Origin: Gemmiger sp. An50
GTDB taxonomy: Bacteria > Bacillota > Clostridia > Oscillospirales > Ruminococcaceae
Reading direction: 5' to 3'
Assembly (NCBI RefSeq): GCF_002161595.1
Contig: NZ_NFID01000003.1
Span: 186,001-250,000 of the forward strand
DNA length: 64,000 bases
Shown: piece by piece, positions 25,857 through 34,152 of the stretch
Layout: every line of letters begins with the position of its first letter
Position numbering within the stretch: the first letter of the stretch is position 1
Made by a program: the position numbers and the translations under genes
Notes under the pieces: model-generated
The model's input: only the letters and a program-made list of their open reading frames with translations
What the model was told of the DNA's origin: nothing
Databases searched by the model: none

Positions 25857-26504
25857 TCAAACCTTGCTGCTGGTGAAGCGCAGCAGAGGGCGGCCCACCA
25901 GGGCCACGATGATGGTGGCCACAATGGCCTCCGGCACGCCCTGCAGCCCGATGATGGACAGGATGAAGGGATACACCGCATCCGCCGCGATGCCCTTGGC
26001 CGCGCCGTAGCTTTCGCCGAAGAATACGAAGATCAGGTTCATCACCAGCAGGGTGTTGGTCATGGAGCCTACGAACCCAGCAGCACCCAGGCTCACGGTG
26101 AGCTTGCCGGGGGTGGAACCCAGCAGCCGTTTCAGACCTTTAAATACAAAATACGGAAGCACGCCCACCAGAATGCGGGGCACCAGAACGATCACCAGGC
26201 TGGCCCAGCTGCCGTGCACATCGCCCAGGCTGTAGAAGGGGGTGAACACGAACGAGGTCACGTTGGGGGCCACTGTGTTGTTTACCAGGCTGGTGAGGCC
26301 GAACACACCGCCCAGCACCGCACCCTTGCGGGGCCCTAAAAGCACCGAGCCCAGAATTACCGGGATGTGGATGATGGTCGCCCGCATGAAGCCAAGCGGG
26401 ATGTAGCCCAAAAAGGGTACCATGGCCATTGCGATGATAATGGCCGAAAAAAGGGCGAGCTGCACCAGCCCGCGCGAGTTGTGCGCAGTTCCGTTTCTGT
26501 ACAT
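25857..26504 (-). CDS. ECF transporter S component, probably pantothenate-specific (PanT)
   Basis: A 215-residue membrane protein with six hydrophobic segments, beginning a few residues in with LVQLALFSAIIIAMAMVPFLG. The segments YIPLGFMRATIIHIPVILGS and GPRKGAVLGGVFGLTSLV are typical of vitamin-binding S components of energy-coupling-factor transporters (folate/pantothenate-like branch). The pair with coaX, and coaBC next door, points to pantothenate. The energising EcfA/EcfT module is not in the window. Start: ATG 26504 (ten bases from GGAGG) or TTG 26510 (four bases); both are possible. Confidence 0.85.
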   Translation of the reverse strand: MYRNGTAHNSRGLVQLALFSAIIIAMAMVPFLGYIPLGFMRATIIHIPVILGSVLLGPRKGAVLGGVFGLTSLVNNTVAPNVTSFVFTPFYSLGDVHGSWASLVIVLVPRILVGVLPYFVFKGLKRLLGSTPGKLTVSLGAAGFVGSMTNTLLVMNLIFVFFGESYGAAKGIAADAVYPFILSIIGLQGVPEAIVATIIVALVGRPLLRFTSSKV

Positions 26505-26558
26505 ATTCAATTGTCCTCCTTGTTATTATTCCCGAAACCGGGATACAATACGCTGTTC

Positions 26559-26587
26559 AGTATAGCACCAAACCCGGCACAAAACAA
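26559..26587 (-). promoter_or_regulatory. Promoter of the panT-coaX unit
   Basis: On the minus strand TTGTTT, 17 bases, TATACT, 55 bp before the start. Confidence 0.65.
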
Positions 26588-26617
26588 GGGCGATACCGCA
26601 TAATTCCAGGTGGTGAA

Positions 26618-26760
26618 GCGCGCCCAAAAATTTTTTGTGATATGAACCAAAAAGCGCAGGCAATCCTTTGTGGATTGGCGAGCATTTTTGGAAAATAGCA
26701 CAGAAAATTTTGGCGTGATACGCCGCCTGAGCCGTACGGTGTGAATTGTGCGGTGTTGCC
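26618..26760. repeat. Long imperfect palindrome plus GCGGTGTTGCC tail, candidate dispersed repeat
   Basis: In the divergent panT-coaBC interval (26511-26890) an AT-rich imperfect inverted repeat spans about 26620-26715: CGCCCAAAAATTTTTTGTG faces CACAGAAAATTTTGGCG, and an inner CCAAAAAGC...GCATTTTTGG arm pair closes on CAATCC TTTGT GGATTG. Bases 26724-26760 then carry CGCCTGAGCC and GAATTGTGCGGTGTTGCC, both recurring near 63.5-63.6 kb. No ORF with a ribosome-binding site is present. Confidence 0.5.
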
Positions 26761-26829
26761 CAAGAAAAGAATGGAATTTTTTTGTGCGGCAGCGGCTTTG
26801 GGCGAACGGCTTTCGCCGGTGCGTTTTTG

Positions 26830-26838
26830 TGTTATAAT
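26830..26838 (+). promoter_or_regulatory. Extended -10 promoter of coaBC
   Basis: TGT-TATAAT, an extended -10 with no good -35 partner, 52 bp before the coaBC start. Confidence 0.55.
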
Positions 26839-26890
26839 AGGAAGCAGAGAAAACCGGCCCCGTGGCCGGACAAAAAGGAGAAACGGCAAC

Positions 26891-28090
26891 ATGCTCAAGG
26901 GAAAACATGTGGTGCTGGCGGTCACCGGCGGCATTGCAGCATATAAAATGGCCACCATGGCCAGCCTTCTGGTGAAGCAGCACGCGGACGTTCAGGTGCT
27001 GATGACCCAAAACGCCACCAACTTCATCAACCCCATCACCTTCGAGACCCTCACCGGCCACAAATGTCTGGTGGATACCTTCGACCGGAACTTTGAATTC
27101 AACGTGGAGCATGTGTCGGTGGCCAAGCAGGCGGACATCGCCCTGGTAGCCCCCGCCACTGCCAACGTGATCGGCAAGCTGGCCAACGGTCTGGCCGACG
27201 ATATGCTCACCACCACCCTGCTGGCCTGCAAGTGCAAAAAGCTGGTGGCTCCGGCCATGAACACCCAGATGTATGAAAACCCCATCGTGCAGGATAACAT
27301 GAAAAAGCTGGAGCACTACGGCATGGAGCTGATCCAGCCGGTATCCGGCCATCTGGCCTGCGGCGACAGCGGTATGGGCAAGATGGTGGAGCCGGAGGTG
27401 ATGCTCCAGTACATCCTGCGGGACCTGGCCCTGGAAAAGGATATGAAGGGATTGAAGGTGCTGGTCACCGCCGGGCCCACTCAGGAGGCCATCGACCCGG
27501 TGCGCTACATCACCAACCATTCCACCGGCACCATGGGCTATCAGCTGGCCCGCAACTGCATGCTACGAGGCGCTCAGGTCACCCTGGTCACCGGCCGCAC
27601 CGCCCTGACTCCGCCCCCCTTCGTGGAGGTGGTGCCGGTGGTGAGCGCCCAGGAGATGTATGAGGCCGTGACCAGCCGTGCCGCCGGGCAGGACATCATC
27701 ATCAAGGCCGCCGCTGTGGCGGATTACCGCCCGGCCACCGTGGCCACCGAGAAGATCAAGAAGGCGGAGGGCGGTTTTGCCATTCCGCTGGAGCGCACCC
27801 AGGACATTCTGCGCAGCCTGGGCGAAGAAAAGCACAATGGTCAGTTTTTGTGCGGCTTTGCCATGGAGACCCAGAACCTGGAGGAGAACGCCCGCAAAAA
27901 GCTGGAAGCCAAGAATTTGGACCTGGTGGTGGGCAACAACGTGAAGGTGGCAGGCGCGGGCTTCGGCGCGGGCACCAATGTGATCACCTTCATCACCAAA
28001 GAGGGCGCCGAGCCCCAGCCCCAGATGGACAAGGCTCAGGTGGCCGGCTGCATCGTGGACAAGATCTTGGCCATGCGGGCCGCAAAGTGA
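26891..28090 (+). CDS. coaBC: Bifunctional phosphopantothenoylcysteine decarboxylase / phosphopantothenate-cysteine ligase
   Basis: Performs steps two and three of CoA synthesis. The 399-residue protein has an N-terminal FMN-dependent decarboxylase domain (CoaC, residues 1-180: GGIAAYKMATM, the active-site PAMNTQMYENP, and ACGDSGMGKM with the catalytic Cys) and a C-terminal ligase (CoaB: VTAGPTQEAIDPVRYITNHS, AAAVADYRPA, the lysine-rich EKIKKAEGG, VGNNV). The ATG at 26891 lies after AAAAAGGAGAAACGGCAAC; the open frame upstream is non-coding. It is adjacent to the pantothenate uptake and kinase genes. Confidence 0.97.
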   Translation: MLKGKHVVLAVTGGIAAYKMATMASLLVKQHADVQVLMTQNATNFINPITFETLTGHKCLVDTFDRNFEFNVEHVSVAKQADIALVAPATANVIGKLANGLADDMLTTTLLACKCKKLVAPAMNTQMYENPIVQDNMKKLEHYGMELIQPVSGHLACGDSGMGKMVEPEVMLQYILRDLALEKDMKGLKVLVTAGPTQEAIDPVRYITNHSTGTMGYQLARNCMLRGAQVTLVTGRTALTPPPFVEVVPVVSAQEMYEAVTSRAAGQDIIIKAAAVADYRPATVATEKIKKAEGGFAIPLERTQDILRSLGEEKHNGQFLCGFAMETQNLEENARKKLEAKNLDLVVGNNVKVAGAGFGAGTNVITFITKEGAEPQPQMDKAQVAGCIVDKILAMRAAK

Positions 28091-28136
28091 GCGGACCGGT
28101 TTCTTTCTGCTTTGACTTATAAAAAGAATACCAAAT

Positions 28137-28182
28137 AAAAAGAGTGCGCTGCCCTCAGCTTGGGGGCGGCGCACTCTTTTTC
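28137..28182. terminator. Bidirectional terminator between coaBC and the GntR gene
   Basis: Stem AGAGTGCGCTGCCC / GGGCGGCGCACTCT with A's before and T's after. Confidence 0.85.
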
Positions 28183-28214
28183 TTATGCTGTTCTGTGCGG
28201 AGCAAAGGAGAAGC

Positions 28215-28925
28215 TCACCGCTCGCTGTAGATCTGCTGGCTGCCCCGGATGGCCTGGCCCAGATACCGGTCGATCCATTCCGCTGCGGCCTGCTCATCCC
28301 GGGCACGGATGCAGTCGTACAGGCGCTCGGTGTTGCGCAGCAGCGCCTCGATGCCGTACAGCCGGCAAAAGCGCATCCAGAGGGTGATGACCGGGGCCTT
28401 GAAGGAATAGTAGATCAGCGGCACGATGCTGTTGCCGCCTACCAGTGCCAGCTCGTGCTGAAACTGGAACGCCGCCTCGGCGGCCTGGGCGATGTCCTCC
28501 GCCTGGGCCATGCGGGCCAGATGCTCGCCCAGACTGTCCAGCGCCTGGTCCGACGCATAGCGGATGGCGGAGTTCACCGCCAGATGTTCCAGCGCCTGGC
28601 GCACCTCCAGCAGCGAGCGGATCTCGTCCTTGCCCAGCACGCCGTCCCGGTATTCCATGATGGCGATCAGGGTGGAAAGGTTGCCCTTGCGGCGGTAGTC
28701 CGCCACGCAGGTGCCCTGCCGGGGGCGCACCTCCAAAAAGCCCTGTTGGGCCAGCTCGGTCAGACCACCGTTCACCACCGCCCGGCTCACCTGCATCTGC
28801 CGGGCCAGCTCCCGCTCCGGGGGAAGCTGAGTGCCCATGGGCAATTCACCGGAAAGAATCATTCCTTGCAGCTGACGCACGAACAGTTGTTTCAGACTGG
28901 GAGAATTCAGTTTTTCAAAGGGCAT
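28215..28925 (-). CDS. GntR family regulator with FCD ligand domain
   Basis: A 236-residue regulator with an N-terminal winged helix (GTQLPPERELARQMQVSRAV, then VNGGLTELAQQGFLEVRPRQG) and an all-helical FCD domain (about residues 90-230). FCD domains bind small carboxylates, often with a metal held by Asp and three His. Here His survives in FQHELAL, but positions that usually hold the other two His appear replaced (RNTERL, WIDRYL), so metal use is doubtful. The ATG at 28925 follows GAGGTGA. It is transcribed away from the hypB cluster and is a likely controller of it. Confidence 0.9.
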   Translation of the reverse strand: MPFEKLNSPSLKQLFVRQLQGMILSGELPMGTQLPPERELARQMQVSRAVVNGGLTELAQQGFLEVRPRQGTCVADYRRKGNLSTLIAIMEYRDGVLGKDEIRSLLEVRQALEHLAVNSAIRYASDQALDSLGEHLARMAQAEDIAQAAEAAFQFQHELALVGGNSIVPLIYYSFKAPVITLWMRFCRLYGIEALLRNTERLYDCIRARDEQAAAEWIDRYLGQAIRGSQQIYSER

Positions 28926-28946
28926 GCAAATCACCTCGGCTTTTGT

Positions 28947-28961
28947 TGTGGCTATACCACA
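28947..28961. promoter_or_regulatory. Candidate operator of the GntR/FCD regulator
   Basis: Perfect inverted repeat TGTGG-CTATA-CCACA, with a further CCAC half-site at 28964-28967. It sits 22 bp before the regulator start, in the region shared with hypB. Confidence 0.5.
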
Positions 28962-29157
28962 TACCACAAGCCTATTTTACCATGCAATTCGCTCAAGGAG
29001 AAGCCCTTACTTTGGGCTGTTCTCTGAAAAATTGGGATTTGATTGACGGCCAACAATGGGAATGTTAAGCTATTAACAGCTAAAGGGCGGAGGAAAGCGG
29101 CGATAACTGGCCCTGGTTGGGCCACAAGGCCCGCCCGGAAAACAAGGAGGGGGACCC

Positions 29158-29838
29158 ATGGCGGATACCACCAGCAAGGTAAAAGTGATCGAGATCAAGC
29201 AGAGCGTGTTTGCGTCCAACGACGAACAGGCCCGCAATCTGCGCGGGGAACTGAAGGAGAAGGGCGTGTTCCTTCTGAATCTGATGTCCTCGCCGGGCGC
29301 GGGCAAAACCACCACCCTGAAGCAGACCGTGAAGGCGCTGGAGGGCCAGCTGCGCATTGGTGTGATGGAGGCGGACATCGACTCGGATGTGGACGCCAAA
29401 GCAATGGCCGACACCGGCGTGAAGGCCATCCAGCTGCACACCGGCGGTATGTGCCATCTGGACGCGGACATGACCCGTCAGGGCCTGGAGGCGCTGGGCA
29501 CCGAAGATGTGGACCTGGCCATTCTGGAAAACGTGGGCAATCTGGTCTGCCCGGCGGAGTTTGACACCGGCGCGGTGAAGAACGCCATGATCCTGTCGGT
29601 GCCGGAAGGCCACGACAAGCCCCTGAAATATCCGCTGATGTTCTCGGTGTGCGACGTGGTGCTCATCAACAAGACCGATGTGATGCCCTATTTCGATTTC
29701 GACCTGGAAAAGTGCAAGGAGTACATCCGCATGCGCAACCCGAACGCAGTGGTCATTCCCATCTGCGCCAAAACCGGCGAAGGCATCGAGGCCTGGGCCG
29801 ACTGGCTGCGCGGGCAGGTAAAGACCTGGAAGAGCTGA
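29158..29838 (+). CDS. hypB: Hydrogenase/nickel-enzyme maturation GTPase HypB
   Basis: A SIMIBI-class GTPase that delivers Ni2+ to [NiFe] hydrogenase or other nickel enzymes together with HypA. The 226-residue protein has the P-loop SPGAGKTTTL (about residues 43-52), VMEADIDSDVDA, the metal-binding GMCHLDADM and GNLVCPAEFD stretches, and the base-recognition motif INKTDV. The N-terminal CxxCGC nickel site and His-rich tail of some HypB proteins are absent. AAGGAGGGGGACCC precedes the ATG. It heads a four-gene cluster, but no hydrogenase subunit or HypC-F gene is nearby. Confidence 0.93.
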   Translation: MADTTSKVKVIEIKQSVFASNDEQARNLRGELKEKGVFLLNLMSSPGAGKTTTLKQTVKALEGQLRIGVMEADIDSDVDAKAMADTGVKAIQLHTGGMCHLDADMTRQGLEALGTEDVDLAILENVGNLVCPAEFDTGAVKNAMILSVPEGHDKPLKYPLMFSVCDVVLINKTDVMPYFDFDLEKCKEYIRMRNPNAVVIPICAKTGEGIEAWADWLRGQVKTWKS

Positions 29839-29863
29839 GAAACGAAGGAAAGGACAAAAGGAT

Positions 29864-32632
29864 ATGAGCCAGACCCATTTTCCCCTGGATGAAGAAAAGC
29901 TGCCCTTTTCCATCCCGAAGGACGAAAAGCCCCGGGAGAAGATTTTAAAGCTGGGCCAGAAGATCACCGACCGGGTACCCGCCAAGCTGCGCCCGCTCAC
30001 CGCAGAGGACCCGGAATACTGGGGCCTTGCGGGCATCGTCACCGACGAGATGGCGGATGTGGCCCTGAAAATGAAGGTGCGCAAACCCATGACCCTGCCC
30101 CAGCTGGTCAAGGTCACCGGCAAGCCTGCCCAGGAGCTGGAGCCCCTGCTGCAGGAAATGAGCAACGTGGGCTTGCTGGAATATAACTGGGAAAACGAGC
30201 GGCGGGAGAAACAGTATGTGCTGCCCATGTTCGTGCCCGGCAGCGCCGAGTTCTTCAACATGAAGCAACAGCAGATCGACGAGCACCCGGAGGTCACCGC
30301 CTTTTTCGAGCGCATGACCTTCCTGCCGCTGGAGCATATCACGGCCATGGTGCCCCCCGGCGGTGCGGGCATCGGCATGCATGTGATCCCGGTGGAGCAG
30401 GCCATCCAGACCGAGAACCGCTCGGTGGACATCGAGCACATCTCCCACTGGCTGGATAAATACGACGGCAAGTACGCCGCCAGCCCCTGCTCCTGCCGCA
30501 TGTCCCGCGCCAAGCTGGGCGAGGGCTGCGGCGACGACCCGGAGGACTGGTGCATCGGCGTGGGCGACATGGCGGACTACCTGGTGGAGACCAATAAAGG
30601 CCACTATGTAGACCGGGACGAGGTGCTGCGCATCTTAAAGCGCGCCGAGGACAACGGCTTCGTGCACCAGATCACCAACATCGACGGTGAGAACAAGATC
30701 TTCGCCATCTGCAACTGCAATGTGAACATCTGCAACGCTCTGCGTACCAGCCAGCTGTTCAATACCCCCAACATGAGCCGCTCGGCCTATGTGGCCAATG
30801 TGACCACCGAAAACTGCGTGGCCTGCGGCCGCTGCGTGGAATACTGCCCGGCGGGCGCGGTGCGCCTGGGCCAGAAGCTCTGCACCAAGGACGGTCCGGT
30901 GGAATACCCCCGTCAGGAGCTGCCGGACCGGGTGAAATGGGGCCCGGAAAAGTGGGACATCAACTACCGGGACACCAACCGCACCAACTGCCACGACACC
31001 GGTACCGCTCCCTGCAAGACTGCCTGCCCGGCTCACATCGCGGTGCAGGGCTATCTGAAAATGGCAGCCCAGGGCCGTTACACCGAGGCGCTGGCCCTCA
31101 TCAAGCAGGAGAACCCCTTCCCGGCGGTGTGCGGCCGGGTGTGCAACCGCCGCTGTGAGGATGCCTGTACCCGCGGCAAGATCGACCAGGCGGTGGCCAT
31201 CGACGAGGTGAAGAAGTTCATCGCCCAGAAGGATCTGGACGCGGCCACCCGCTATGTGCCGCCCATCCAGCCCCCCTCCAACCGGGGCGGCTTTGACGAC
31301 AAGATCGCCATTGTGGGCGCGGGCCCGGCGGGCCTGTCCTGTGCCTTCTTCCTGGCGAAGAAGGGCTACAAGCCCACCGTGTTTGAGAAAAACGCTCGAC
31401 CCGGCGGTATGCTGGTTTACGGCATCCCCTCCTACAAGCTGGAGAAGGACGTGGTGGGCGCGGAGATCGAGGTGCTGCGCCAGATGGGCGTGGAGATCCG
31501 CTGCAATGTGGAGGTCGGCCGGGACGTGACGCTGGATGACCTGCGTGCCCAGGGCTATAAGGCCTTTTATCTGGCCATCGGCTGCCAGGGAGGCCGGACG
31601 GCAGGCATCCCCGGCGAAAACGCCGAGGGCGTGACCACGGCGGTGGAGTTCCTCCATCGGGTCAGCGAGGACGAGACCACCCCGGTCAAGGGCCGGGCGG
31701 TGGTGATCGGCGGCGGCAACGTGGCCATCGATGTGGCCCGCTCCTGCCTGCGCTGCGGCGCGGAGAATGTGGCCATGTACTGCCTGGAGCAGGAAAACCA
31801 GATGCCCGCCTCCCCCGAGGAGATCGCCGAGGCCCGCCAGGAGGGCGCGAACATCCACTGCGGATGGGGCCCCAGCCGCATCCTGGAGGAAAACGGCAAG
31901 GTCACCGGCGTGGAATTCAAGCGCTGTGTGTCGGTCACCGACGCAAACGGCCGCTTCGCCCCGGTCTACGACGAAAAGGATACCATAACCGTACCCTGTG
32001 ACCGGGTGTTCATGAGCATCGGCCAGAGCATCCAGTGGGGCGGGCTGCTCACCGGCAGCACCGTGCAGCTGGGGGGCGGCGGCCGGGCCCAGGCAGACCC
32101 GCTGACCTACCAGACCGCCCAGCCGGACGTGTTTGTGGGCGGCGACGTGTACACCGGCCCCAGCTTCGCCATCGACGCCATTGCCGCGGGCAAGCAGGGC
32201 GCAGTGTCCATCCACCGGTTCGTGCAGCCCAACACCAGCATGACCATCGGCCGGGACCGCCGCCAGTTCATCGAGCTGGATAAGGACAACGCGGTTCTCA
32301 CCGGCTACGACAGCGCTGCCCGCCAGCACCCCGCCATGGACGGCCGCATCGACCACACTCGCTCCTTCCGGGATGCCCACGGCACCTTCACCGAAGAGCA
32401 GGTGAAAACCGAGACCGCTCGCTGCCTGGGCTGCGGCGCCTCGGTGGTGGACCCCAACAAGTGCATCGGCTGCGGCATCTGCACCACCAAGTGCGAGTTC
32501 GACGCCATCCATCTTTCCCGCGAGCTGCCCGATTGCAGCAACATGGTGCGCAGTGAGGACAAGTTCAAGGCCATCCTGCCCTATATGCTCAAGAGGGAGA
32601 TGAAGATCCGCTTCGGCAAGAAGGAGAAATGA
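29864..32632 (+). CDS. Large iron-sulfur flavoprotein: winged-helix-like N-terminus, ferredoxin sites and GltD/NfnB-like NAD(P)-FAD module
   Basis: A 922-residue cytoplasmic protein. Order of parts: residues 60-130 resemble a winged helix (MTLPQLVKVTGKPAQELEPL then EMSNVGLLEYN); 200-290 form a Cys-rich region (SPCSCRM, CGDDPEDWC, AICNCNVNIC); 318-330 give a ferredoxin motif (CVACGRCVEYCP); 383-446 match the Fer4_20 domain of GltD/DPYD proteins (CKTACPAHIAV, CGRVCNRRCEDACTRG); 483-520 bind FAD (GAGPAGLSCAF); 614-640 bind NAD(P) (VVIGGGNVAIDVARS); 853-880 add a second ferredoxin (CLGCG, CIGCGICTTKCEF). It should shuttle electrons between NAD(P)H and ferredoxin-like carriers. Its position between hypB and hypA, in one operon, links it to a nickel enzyme. 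Exact reaction unknown. Confidence 0.85.
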   Translation: MSQTHFPLDEEKLPFSIPKDEKPREKILKLGQKITDRVPAKLRPLTAEDPEYWGLAGIVTDEMADVALKMKVRKPMTLPQLVKVTGKPAQELEPLLQEMSNVGLLEYNWENERREKQYVLPMFVPGSAEFFNMKQQQIDEHPEVTAFFERMTFLPLEHITAMVPPGGAGIGMHVIPVEQAIQTENRSVDIEHISHWLDKYDGKYAASPCSCRMSRAKLGEGCGDDPEDWCIGVGDMADYLVETNKGHYVDRDEVLRILKRAEDNGFVHQITNIDGENKIFAICNCNVNICNALRTSQLFNTPNMSRSAYVANVTTENCVACGRCVEYCPAGAVRLGQKLCTKDGPVEYPRQELPDRVKWGPEKWDINYRDTNRTNCHDTGTAPCKTACPAHIAVQGYLKMAAQGRYTEALALIKQENPFPAVCGRVCNRRCEDACTRGKIDQAVAIDEVKKFIAQKDLDAATRYVPPIQPPSNRGGFDDKIAIVGAGPAGLSCAFFLAKKGYKPTVFEKNARPGGMLVYGIPSYKLEKDVVGAEIEVLRQMGVEIRCNVEVGRDVTLDDLRAQGYKAFYLAIGCQGGRTAGIPGENAEGVTTAVEFLHRVSEDETTPVKGRAVVIGGGNVAIDVARSCLRCGAENVAMYCLEQENQMPASPEEIAEARQEGANIHCGWGPSRILEENGKVTGVEFKRCVSVTDANGRFAPVYDEKDTITVPCDRVFMSIGQSIQWGGLLTGSTVQLGGGGRAQADPLTYQTAQPDVFVGGDVYTGPSFAIDAIAAGKQGAVSIHRFVQPNTSMTIGRDRRQFIELDKDNAVLTGYDSAARQHPAMDGRIDHTRSFRDAHGTFTEEQVKTETARCLGCGASVVDPNKCIGCGICTTKCEFDAIHLSRELPDCSNMVRSEDKFKAILPYMLKREMKIRFGKKEK

Positions 32633-32635
32633 GCC

Positions 32636-33049
32636 ATGCATGAACTGGGCATCGTGTTCCACATCATCCGCGGCGTGGAAGAGGTGGGCCGCAAAAACCG
32701 GGTGAAGCGGGTCAGCGCGGTGACGCTGCAGCTGGGCGAGGTGTCCGGTGTGGTGGAGCACTATCTGCAGGATTGCTGGCGCTGGGCGGCGGATCGTTCC
32801 GAGCTGCTGAAAGGCGCGCAGCTGCGGGTAGAGACCATTCCCGCCCAGACCCTGTGCGAGAGCTGCGGAGAAATTTATCCCACTGTGGCCTATGGCAAGA
32901 CCTGCCCGGCCTGTGGTTCTGCGCACACACACCTTTTGCAGGGCAGCGAGATGCTCATCAAGGAGATCGAGGTGCCCGAAGAAAATGATATTCCCCCCGA
33001 ACCGGAAGGGACGGGGGAGACACAGTGCCCGGTTTGCGGCCGGGCCTGA
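32636..33049 (+). CDS. hypA: Nickel metallochaperone HypA, with C-terminal extension
   Basis: A 137-residue HypA: it begins MHELGIVFHII, where His2 is the nickel ligand, and has the zinc site CESCG...CPACG (residues about 74-93). It hands nickel to HypB and to the target enzyme. The protein is some 20 residues longer than usual; the tail is acidic/proline-rich and ends with an additional CPVCGRA, a third CxxC pair. It begins three bp after the flavoprotein stop, so both are tightly coupled. Downstream, an 8-bp hairpin separates it from the DUF5692 gene. Confidence 0.93.
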   Translation: MHELGIVFHIIRGVEEVGRKNRVKRVSAVTLQLGEVSGVVEHYLQDCWRWAADRSELLKGAQLRVETIPAQTLCESCGEIYPTVAYGKTCPACGSAHTHLLQGSEMLIKEIEVPEENDIPPEPEGTGETQCPVCGRA

Positions 33050-33066
33050 TCAAGCCAATTGGAAAA

Positions 33067-33088
33067 GCCGGCACAAAAACGTGCCGGC
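33067..33088 (+). promoter_or_regulatory. Intergenic hairpin between hypA and the DUF5692 gene
   Basis: Perfect 8-bp stem GCCGGCAC / GTGCCGGC around AAAAAC, ending two bases before AAGGAGG of the next gene. Lacking a T-run, it may set relative expression or be an mRNA processing site. Confidence 0.5.
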
Positions 33089-33105
33089 AAAGGAGGAAAT
33101 TTATC

Positions 33106-34152
33106 ATGTTGTTCCAGATTTATGGAGAAAACGCCGGCTTCCAGCTGTTGGGCTGGCTGCTGGTCTTTGCGGGCCTGGTGGTGCTGAACGAGCTTTCTCG
33201 CCGCACCAAACAGGGAGGGGTGTTTTTCTTTTTGATTCTGCCTGCGGCACTCACCGTGTATTTCGTGTCCATCTATGTGGGCGCGGCCATGGGCGCCGAG
33301 TGGGCGCTGAATAATCCTACTTACGTTCACATGAACAGCTGGTTCCATTATGCCAAGCTCTACGCCGCCACCGCCGGATGCATCGGCTTCATGATGATCA
33401 AGTATAAGTGGGGCATCGGCAAGCAGCCCTGGTTCCGGGTGTTCCCCTTCGCCATTGTGGCCATCAACATTCTGATCGCCGTGTGCAGCGATTTCGAGTC
33501 CGGTATTCGGGGCGCCATGGCCCTGGCCGCCACCGGTGACCGCTGGTGGCTGTCCAGCGAGAACGTGTGGCTGTACGGCGGCTGGTGGAACTGGGTCAAC
33601 GGCATCGCGGGCATTTTGAACATCCTGTGCATGACCGGCTGGTGGGGCATCTACTCTTCCAAGAAGCACGACGACATGCTCTGGCCGGATATGACCATCT
33701 ACTTCATCATTGCCTACGACCTGTGGAACTTTGAGTACACCTACAACAACCTGCCCACCCATGCCTGGTACTGCGGTCTGGCTCTGCTGCTGGCCCCCAC
33801 CTTCGCCAACGCACTGTGGAACAAGGGCGGCTGGATTCAGAACCGTGCCAACACTCTGGCTTTGTGGTGCATGTTCGCCCAGGTGTTCCCGGCCTTCCAG
33901 GATTACAGCGTGTTCAGCACCCTGCCGGTGCTCTATTCCGACGGTGTGATGGATGCCACCGTGCGGCCCACCACCGCCAATCCCACCATGCAGGGCGTGA
34001 TCGCCATTCTGGCGCTGGCGGCCAACGTGATCGTGCTGGCCATCATCATCAAGCGGTCGGTGGAGCAGAAGAAGAATCCCTATAAGAACGAGATCTTCAC
34101 CGATCACCGGGATTACCGTCAGGCCATGGCCCGGGCGGAAGTTACCCGATAA
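33106..34152 (+). CDS. DUF5692 family polytopic membrane protein
   Basis: A 348-residue protein with about nine membrane helices, rich in Trp, Tyr and His (HMNSWFHYAK, WWLSSENVWLYGGWWNWVNG, MLWPDMTIYFIIAYDLWNFE). I recognise it as the uncharacterised DUF5692 family. Conserved-looking charged or polar residues inside helices (Asp in VCSDFESG, Asp-Trp in AYDLWNFEY, Asn in APTFANALW) suggest transport or a buried active site. The ATG at 33106 follows AAAGGAGGAAATTTATC. It is the last gene of the hypB-flavoprotein-hypA unit, ending at a strong terminator, so a role with nickel or with the redox protein is likely but unproven. Confidence 0.75.
   Translation: MLFQIYGENAGFQLLGWLLVFAGLVVLNELSRRTKQGGVFFFLILPAALTVYFVSIYVGAAMGAEWALNNPTYVHMNSWFHYAKLYAATAGCIGFMMIKYKWGIGKQPWFRVFPFAIVAINILIAVCSDFESGIRGAMALAATGDRWWLSSENVWLYGGWWNWVNGIAGILNILCMTGWWGIYSSKKHDDMLWPDMTIYFIIAYDLWNFEYTYNNLPTHAWYCGLALLLAPTFANALWNKGGWIQNRANTLALWCMFAQVFPAFQDYSVFSTLPVLYSDGVMDATVRPTTANPTMQGVIAILALAANVIVLAIIIKRSVEQKKNPYKNEIFTDHRDYRQAMARAEVTR

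Noticed and set aside
28968-29157. Nickel riboswitch (NiCo type) upstream of hypB
   Set aside because: The small stems there do not show the four-helix junction of NiCo RNAs; GntR control explains the region better.
30635-32932. A 765-codon frame opposite the iron-sulfur flavoprotein and hypA
   Set aside because: Shadow of well-supported genes; composition rich in His, Ala, Gly and Val typical of antisense high-GC frames.
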